6,896 bases of DNA from positions 1-6,896 of the forward strand of contig WQSI01000095.1 in NCBI GenBank assembly GCA_009787945.1, in the 5' to 3' direction. This stretch comes from Defluviitaleaceae bacterium (GTDB lineage Bacteria > Bacillota > Clostridia > Lachnospirales > WRAX01). The notes under the pieces were generated by a model. The model did not search any database. It had not been told where the DNA came from and saw nothing but the letters and a program-made list of their open reading frames with translations. This document shows, piece after piece, positions 4,770-6,896 of the stretch (positions are counted from its first letter, which is position 1; every line of letters starts with the position of its first letter). The position numbers and the translations under genes were made by a program.

Positions 4770-5531
4770 ATGCTAATATTCACAATTTTAATGGCGGGCA
4801 TTGCTGTTTTATTTACAATTATCGGCATTATTTGGCTAAAAGGCGGCGGCATCAAAATGATGTCTTTATGGAATTTAATGTCCGAAAAAAAACGCGATAA
4901 AATCGACCAAAAGGCTTTTTTACGTTTTAACGGCATGATAATGATAACGATTGCTTTTGTTTGCGCCATTTCTGCTGTGTTCACAAGTTTTGCCTTCAAC
5001 TGGGGTTATTTACCTGGGTTTTTGGCAATCATACTTGGTGGGCTTCTTGCGGTTTGGTCGTCCTACGCAAAGGCTTTCCGCAAAAAGGATAGTGACGAGA
5101 AACCTTTAGAAGATGACCCGAAAAAGCGCAAGAAATCCTTGGTTTTGCTAGGCATTTTTGTGTTAATCACAATGTTGCCTATGGGCTGGTTGTTTTTTGA
5201 AGGCACGCGCCCTATAAATTCAAGTTTTTCAACAGATTCCGTCACCTTTTCTGGCTTTTATGGCATCACCGTGCCTTTTGATGAAATCGCCGCCATTTAT
5301 CTGCTAGAACAGTCAATGGAAGAAATTGGCTCTGGAAACCGCCGCATGGCTCATGCCACTCCAGGAAATTTGCGCGGGCGTTTTGCCAATGGTCATTTGT
5401 TGGTGCAAAATCCTGACATCGGCCCAACCATACGCATTAGCCGCCACACGGCAGGGCCTATGTTTATCAGCCTTAGCACCCCAGAAGCCACTCTGGAGCT
5501 TTTTGAAGAATTGTATAACGCTGCTCAATAG
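4770..5531 (+). CDS. DUF3784-like membrane module fused to a PH-like domain, copy 3
   Basis: The function of this 253-residue protein is unknown. Residues 1-105 repeat the three-helix module of the two genes upstream: helices at about 1-23, 53-74 and 80-99, with KGGGIKMMSLWNLMSEKKR in the loop and LRFNG before helix 2. A charged linker (about 103-122, many Lys and Asp) leads to a fourth helix at 123-143. The remaining part, about 150-250, is soluble and beta-rich (SVTFSGFYGITVPFDEIAAIYLLE, GRFANGHLLVQ, TIRISR, MFISLS) and ends in an amphipathic helix, TLELFEELYNA. That order resembles bacterial PH domains found with DUF3784. The positive-inside rule places this domain outside the membrane. 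The ATG follows the previous stop with no gap, and AAGGAGG (4758-4764) lies five bases upstream. Paralogy and domain assignment rest on pattern, not on a search. Confidence 0.8.
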   Translation: MLIFTILMAGIAVLFTIIGIIWLKGGGIKMMSLWNLMSEKKRDKIDQKAFLRFNGMIMITIAFVCAISAVFTSFAFNWGYLPGFLAIILGGLLAVWSSYAKAFRKKDSDEKPLEDDPKKRKKSLVLLGIFVLITMLPMGWLFFEGTRPINSSFSTDSVTFSGFYGITVPFDEIAAIYLLEQSMEEIGSGNRRMAHATPGNLRGRFANGHLLVQNPDIGPTIRISRHTAGPMFISLSTPEATLELFEELYNAAQ

Positions 5532-5543
5532 AAAGGTTCGTTA

Positions 5544-6896
5544 ATGTTTGTTAAGAATGCGGGCTTTATGCCCTCCGCTGTTTTTTCTGATGAAACCAAA
5601 AATTTTCTGAGCAACCCTTACCCTGAAAAGGGCGAAGTTGTTCGGTTTACTTTGCGTTGCGGGCAAAATGGGATTGATGCCGTCCAGCTAGTCGCTGACC
5701 ATAAGGCTATCCCCATGAAAAAATCCCATAGCCACGGCATTTTTGATTTTTATTCTGCCGAGCTTGCTGTGGGTGGGCTTGTCAATTATCATTTTGTCAT
5801 CCAAAGCGGTGATAATAATTATTTTTACAATCGCGCAGGGGTGAAGCATTATTTGGATGCTGGGCATAATTTTGTTGTAGCATCTGATTTTTGCGTGCCA
5901 AAATGGGCAGAAGGCGCGATAATGTACCAAATTTTTATTGATAGATTTTTTAATGGGGACCCTACAAATGATGTGGTTGACAATCAATACACTTATTTAG
6001 GCGTGTCCTCCAGAAAAATGGACTGGGATGACCCCTTGGAAAATCTTGACATTTGTAATTTTTATGGTGGCGATTTGTCTGGCATTGCTCAAAAAATAGG
6101 ATATTTAGCAGATTTAGGGGTGGAAGCCTTATATTTAACGCCTTTATTTGCCTCCCCCAGCACACATAAATATGATATTTCTGATTATGAAAACGTTGAC
6201 CCTTGTTTTGGTGACAATAAATTATTAGCAGACCTTATCGCCCTAGCTCACGACCACGGAATAAAAGTTATTTTAGATGGGGTTTTTAATCATTGCGGGC
6301 ATTTCCACTCTTGGTTAGACAAGAACGGTTCTCACGCTGACCATTTCCTGTGGAATGGCGACAACTATCATGCTTGGTGGGGGCACGACAATCATCCAAA
6401 GCTAAATTACGAAGGCAGCCCCACCCTATACGAATATATGCTAAAGATTGCTGAAAAGTGGGTTTCGCCCCCTTATAACGCAGACGGTTGGCGGCTTGAT
6501 GTGGCGGCAGATTTAGGTCAAAGCCAGGATTTTAACCATCAATTTTGGCGGGACTTCCGCAGGCGTGTCCGCTCTGCCAACCCTAATGCCTTGATTTTGG
6601 CAGAACATTATGGCGACCCTGCGGCATGGCTAACTGGCGACCAATGGGATACTGTAATGAACTATGACGGCTTTATGGAGCCTGTTAGCGGCTTTTTCAC
6701 AGGTATGCAGAAACACAGCGAAAAAGCATTGCCCCATTTGTTAGGAGATGCCGAGGCTTTTCGCGATGCTGCAAGCCGTTATATGAGCAAAATGCCCCTT
6801 GGGGCTCGCGAAACCGCCATGAACCAACTAAGCAACCACGACCACAGCCGTTTTTTGACCCGCACCAACAGGCAGGCAGGGCGGCTTCACACCCAC
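5544..6896 (+). CDS. GH13 alpha-glucan hydrolase (neopullulanase/alpha-amylase type), 3' partial
   Basis: The visible 451 residues belong to a glycoside hydrolase family 13 enzyme that cleaves alpha-1,4 (possibly also alpha-1,6) bonds in maltodextrins or related glucans. Residues 1 to about 115 resemble the beta-sandwich (CBM34-like) found before neopullulanase and cyclomaltodextrinase barrels. The (beta/alpha)8 barrel starts near WAEGAIMYQIFIDRF. Conserved regions are DGVFNH (245-250), DGWRLDVA (314-321) with nucleophile D319 and R317, ILAEHYGDP with acid/base E354, and LSNHDHSR with H432 and D433. All three catalytic carboxylates are present. There is no signal peptide, so the enzyme is cytoplasmic and probably acts on imported oligosaccharides. 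Relatives are about 570-600 residues, so over 100 are missing beyond the window. AAAGG (5532-5536) lies seven bases before the ATG, 12 bases after the preceding stop, so it is the fourth gene of the operon. The exact substrate cannot be told from the sequence. Confidence 0.92.
   Translation, partial: MFVKNAGFMPSAVFSDETKNFLSNPYPEKGEVVRFTLRCGQNGIDAVQLVADHKAIPMKKSHSHGIFDFYSAELAVGGLVNYHFVIQSGDNNYFYNRAGVKHYLDAGHNFVVASDFCVPKWAEGAIMYQIFIDRFFNGDPTNDVVDNQYTYLGVSSRKMDWDDPLENLDICNFYGGDLSGIAQKIGYLADLGVEALYLTPLFASPSTHKYDISDYENVDPCFGDNKLLADLIALAHDHGIKVILDGVFNHCGHFHSWLDKNGSHADHFLWNGDNYHAWWGHDNHPKLNYEGSPTLYEYMLKIAEKWVSPPYNADGWRLDVAADLGQSQDFNHQFWRDFRRRVRSANPNALILAEHYGDPAAWLTGDQWDTVMNYDGFMEPVSGFFTGMQKHSEKALPHLLGDAEAFRDAASRYMSKMPLGARETAMNQLSNHDHSRFLTRTNRQAGRLHTH

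Noticed and set aside
5688..5987. Minus-strand open frame opposite the GH13 gene
   Set aside because: It overlaps the conserved start of the glycoside hydrolase barrel and its translation has no coherent features.
6794..6805. GCCCC-TT-GGGGC palindrome resembling the GCCCCTAA hairpin of the intergenic element
   Set aside because: It lies inside the GH13 coding sequence (Met-Pro-Leu-Gly-Ala) and lacks the flanking repeat sequence, so it is best explained as coding coincidence.

Overview
The window looks like a piece of a chromosome from a Gram-positive, probably clostridial (Bacillota) bacterium. The reasons are strong Shine-Dalgarno sequences (AAGGAGG, GGAGG), a TTG start codon, a sigma-A-type promoter, a secreted SH3b protein, a DUF3784-like membrane family, and AT-rich intergenic DNA between genes of moderate GC (judged by eye, not counted). 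The species cannot be named from the sequence.

Layout. (1) Positions 1-517, plus strand: the C-terminal part of an Lgt-family membrane protein whose start lies before the window. (2) Positions 541-568: a perfect inverted repeat that serves as a shared terminator for two convergent genes. (3) Positions 580-1392, minus strand: a secreted protein with a signal peptide, an SH3b-like domain and a His/Asp/Cys-rich C-terminal domain, driven by a near-consensus promoter at 1465-1493. (4) Positions 1393-1660: an AT-rich divergent intergenic region. (5) Positions 1661-3730, plus strand: a full-length EF-G-like translational GTPase with departures from the canonical G2, G3 and G4 motifs. (6) Positions 3731-3995: a non-coding stretch almost filled by one large nested palindrome (about 3739-3950), with terminal inverted repeats and two inverted copies of a 30-base hairpin unit whose stems differ but whose loop is the same. 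(7) Positions 3996-6896, plus strand: a tightly packed apparent operon. It holds three small membrane-protein genes that look like diverged tandem copies of one three-helix module, the third fused to a fourth helix and a PH-like domain. These are followed by a cytoplasmic GH13 alpha-glucan hydrolase that runs off the window.

How the genes relate. The last four genes are separated by 15, 0 and 12 bases, so they are probably co-transcribed and translationally coupled. No promoter is convincing just upstream of 3996, so transcription could read through from the EF-G-like gene across the palindromic element. The functional link between the membrane triplet and the amylase is unknown. The most unusual items are the palindromic element, the membrane triplet with its PH-like fusion, and the altered GTPase motifs. 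No CRISPR array, phage gene, transposase or RNA gene was seen.
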